Below are positions 4,008 through 5,974 of a stretch of DNA of 5,974 nucleotides, in pieces (position 1 is the first letter of the stretch; every line of letters begins with the position of its first letter). Under the pieces are notes generated by a model, which had not been told where the DNA came from, ran no database searches, and worked only from the letters and a program-made list of their open reading frames with translations. The stretch is from the NCBI GenBank assembly GCA_041623895.1, contig JBFJVZ010000438.1, positions 1 to 5,974 on the forward strand, given 5' to 3'. Made by a program: the position numbers and the translations under genes. Origin of the DNA: JBFJVZ01 sp041623895. Lineage in GTDB: Bacteria; Planctomycetota; Planctomycetia; Pirellulales; Pirellulaceae.

Positions 4008-5974
4008 ATGACCAACGACGACAAGCGAAACGATGACTCCAATCGCGATGGGCGCTCAGGCGATAACCGAGGCGGAAGTGTCTGGCTGGTCCTGGCAGCG
4101 ATCACCTCGGCCGTCTTGCTGAGCGCATTTCTGTTCAGCAGCCAGGAACGCCGCCTCCGTTATCCATATCTGTTGGACTTGTTGGAGTTGCATGCCCAGG
4201 CAATGCAGATGCAGCAGGAGTTGCAAAGTGCTCAGGCCGACGGCGACGGCGGCGAGTCACAGGTCAACAAAATCGCGATCGAGCGTCCATCCATCAAGGA
4301 CGATCAGGTTCTGATTGAACTGTCGAATTTGCAAGAGATCAACGTTGCCGATGACGTGATCAACGGTACTGTGATGTATCGCTCCCTGGGACGCGGCGGC
4401 AAGGACAGAGACAACCCAGACAACAAACCAACGCTGGTTAAGTTTGAAACGATCCGCCAGTTTCGCAACGAAGCCGAAGATAAACGGCTGATGGATTTGT
4501 TGGTTACCAGCGGTGTGACTTGGGATAACGCACGGCCCAACCGGTTCTTTGCTGACCACTGGCCCGAGTTACTGATGATCGGCGTGTTGGTGATGCTGGG
4601 CCTGCTGATGTTGCGGCGAATCGGTGGTGTGGGATCCCCGATGTCGTTCTCACGCAGTCGCGGAAAACTTTATGGCCAGGAGGATCTATCGATTACCTTT
4701 GGCGACGCAGCCGGCATCGATGAAGCCGTGGAAGAAGTCCGCGAAGTGGTCGACTTTCTCAAGAACAGCGAAAAATATCAGGCGCTCGGTGGCCGGATCC
4801 CCAAAGGCGTGCTGCTGGTCGGTCCTCCCGGTACCGGCAAGACGCTGCTGGCCAAGGCAATCGCCGGCGAAGCCGGTGTGCCGTTTTTCAGCCTTTCCGG
4901 CAGTGACTTTGTCGAGATGTTTGTCGGTGTCGGGGCCGCCCGCGTTCGCGACATGTTCCAGCAAGCGACCAACCGCGCGCCCTGCATTATCTTCATTGAC
5001 GAGTTGGACGCATTGGGCAAGAGCCGCAGTGGCAGCGTCGTGGGCGGACATGACGAGCGCGAACAGACACTGAACGCCTTGTTGGTCGAAATGGATGGCT
5101 TCGATTCCAACTCCGGCGTGATCGTGGTCGCAGCGACCAACCGGCCGGAAACCTTGGATTCCGCATTGTTGCGACCGGGCCGCTTTGATCGGCATGTATT
5201 GGTCGATCGTCCCGACGTCGCGGGCCGCGAGGCGATCCTGCAGGTGCACGTCAAAAACGTCAGGCTGGACGACGAAGTTGAATTGAGAGAAGTCGCTTCG
5301 ATCACCAGCGGTTTTGTCGGCGCCGATTTGGCCAACCTGGTCAACGAAGCCGCCTTGCTGGCCGCCCGTGCGGAGAAGACCTCGGTCGGCATCAATGAGT
5401 TCAACGAAGCGGTTGAACGGGTGACTGCCGGACTGGAGAAAAAGAAACGCGTCATGAACGCGGACGAAAAAATCCGTGTCGCCTATCACGAAACGGGTCA
5501 CGCGCTGGTTGCAGCCGCCTTGCCAAACACCGACCCTGTCCACAAAGTCAGCATCATCCCGCGAGGACTGGCGGCGCTCGGCTACACGATGCAGCGTCCT
5601 GAGTCGGATCGCTACTTGATGACCAAGAGCGAATTGGAAAGTCAAATGAAAGTTTTGCTGGCCGGGACGCTGACCGAAGAAATGATCTTTCAAGATATCA
5701 GCACGGGAGCCCAAAACGACTTGGAACGCTGTACCGAAATCGCTCGCGGCATGGTGATGGACTACGGCATGAGCCGGCTGGGACGAATCAATCTGCGTCG
5801 CAGTGCACGGTCACCATTCCTGGCCAGCGGCGGCGGCGAAGGTTACCAAATGGCACACAGTGACGAAATGGCCAAGATGATCGATAAGGAAGTCTCGCGA
5901 ATCGTCGACGAAGCGCTGGTGCAAACTCGGGAAATCCTGGAACAGCGCCGTGATGTGCTGGAAGCGGTCACGCA
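4008..5974 (+). CDS. ftsH: ATP-dependent zinc metalloprotease FtsH, 3' end cut by window
   Basis: Membrane-anchored hexameric AAA+ protease that extracts and degrades misfolded membrane proteins and short-lived regulators. 655 codons are present; the stop lies beyond the window. In order: a short charged N-terminus (1-24), membrane helix 1 (about 25-45), an extracytoplasmic region (46-184), helix 2 (about 185-202), then Walker A GPPGTGKT (272-279), pore motif FVG (305-307), Walker B IIFIDE (327-332), the second region of homology ATNRPETLD (376-384), arginine fingers R389 and R392, zinc motif HETGH (494-498) and probable third zinc ligand D571. All catalytic residues expected of an active FtsH are present. 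The part before Walker A is about 80 residues longer than in E. coli; the extra length includes a Gln/Leu-rich, probably helical stretch (54-75) followed by a Gly/Asp-rich linker. The start is well bounded because an in-frame TGA sits at 3996-3998, just 9 nt before the ATG. No Shine-Dalgarno is visible (the leader reads GACCGAAAAAT). Confidence 0.97.
   Translation, partial: MTNDDKRNDDSNRDGRSGDNRGGSVWLVLAAITSAVLLSAFLFSSQERRLRYPYLLDLLELHAQAMQMQQELQSAQADGDGGESQVNKIAIERPSIKDDQVLIELSNLQEINVADDVINGTVMYRSLGRGGKDRDNPDNKPTLVKFETIRQFRNEAEDKRLMDLLVTSGVTWDNARPNRFFADHWPELLMIGVLVMLGLLMLRRIGGVGSPMSFSRSRGKLYGQEDLSITFGDAAGIDEAVEEVREVVDFLKNSEKYQALGGRIPKGVLLVGPPGTGKTLLAKAIAGEAGVPFFSLSGSDFVEMFVGVGAARVRDMFQQATNRAPCIIFIDELDALGKSRSGSVVGGHDEREQTLNALLVEMDGFDSNSGVIVVAATNRPETLDSALLRPGRFDRHVLVDRPDVAGREAILQVHVKNVRLDDEVELREVASITSGFVGADLANLVNEAALLAARAEKTSVGINEFNEAVERVTAGLEKKKRVMNADEKIRVAYHETGHALVAAALPNTDPVHKVSIIPRGLAALGYTMQRPESDRYLMTKSELESQMKVLLAGTLTEEMIFQDISTGAQNDLERCTEIARGMVMDYGMSRLGRINLRRSARSPFLASGGGEGYQMAHSDEMAKMIDKEVSRIVDEALVQTREILEQRRDVLEAVT

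Noticed and set aside
3809..4105. A 98-codon minus-strand open frame across the divergent region and the ftsH start
   Set aside because: It overlaps the start of ftsH and the open upstream part of dxr, is arginine- and serine-rich with no recognisable domain, and has no support beyond being open.
4686..5714. A 342-codon minus-strand open frame inside ftsH
   Set aside because: It is the antisense shadow of a strongly conserved FtsH catalytic region; its product is low-complexity in character and matches no family I recognise.

Overview
The window carries three recognisable genes. On the minus strand, dxr (1-deoxy-D-xylulose 5-phosphate reductoisomerase, 2554-3744) is followed downstream by a long rseP-type site-2 protease gene (196-2358). 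On the plus strand, starting 263 bp from dxr and reading away from it, is ftsH (AAA+ zinc metalloprotease, 4008 to the window edge). The ftsH gene is cut by the end of the window after 655 codons; its last residues and stop codon lie outside.

Organism: a moderately GC-rich Gram-negative-type bacterium. The enlarged RseP, the FtsH with an extended N-terminal region, the poor or absent Shine-Dalgarno sequences and the palindrome-rich spacers suggest a planctomycete of the Pirellulaceae (Rhodopirellula-like). This is inferred from general resemblance; the window contains no rRNA or other marker that would settle it.

Layout: 1-195 is non-coding and full of inverted repeats (a long hairpin at 27-73, a perfect 11-bp-arm hairpin at 146-176 and an overlapping palindrome at 167-188). 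196-2358 is rseP. 2359-2553 is a second spacer, with a diverged copy of the 167-188 repeat in opposite orientation (2378-2399), an imperfect direct repeat pair and competing hairpins. 2554-3744 is dxr. 3745-4007 is the divergent dxr/ftsH control region, with a small perfect hairpin at 3962-3976. 4008-5974 is ftsH.

How they fit together: dxr supplies the committed step of the MEP isoprenoid pathway, which feeds undecaprenyl phosphate for the cell wall, and quinones. The dxr-rseP order is a conserved bacterial neighbourhood, often part of uppS-cdsA-dxr-rseP. FtsH and RseP are both membrane proteases of envelope quality control, so the locus groups lipid-precursor supply with membrane proteolysis. 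The three genes are familiar families, and I found no evidence of a wholly new system. The points worth following up are the apparently multiplied PDZ-like modules of RseP, the inverted repeats that closely bracket rseP, and the N-terminal expansion of FtsH.
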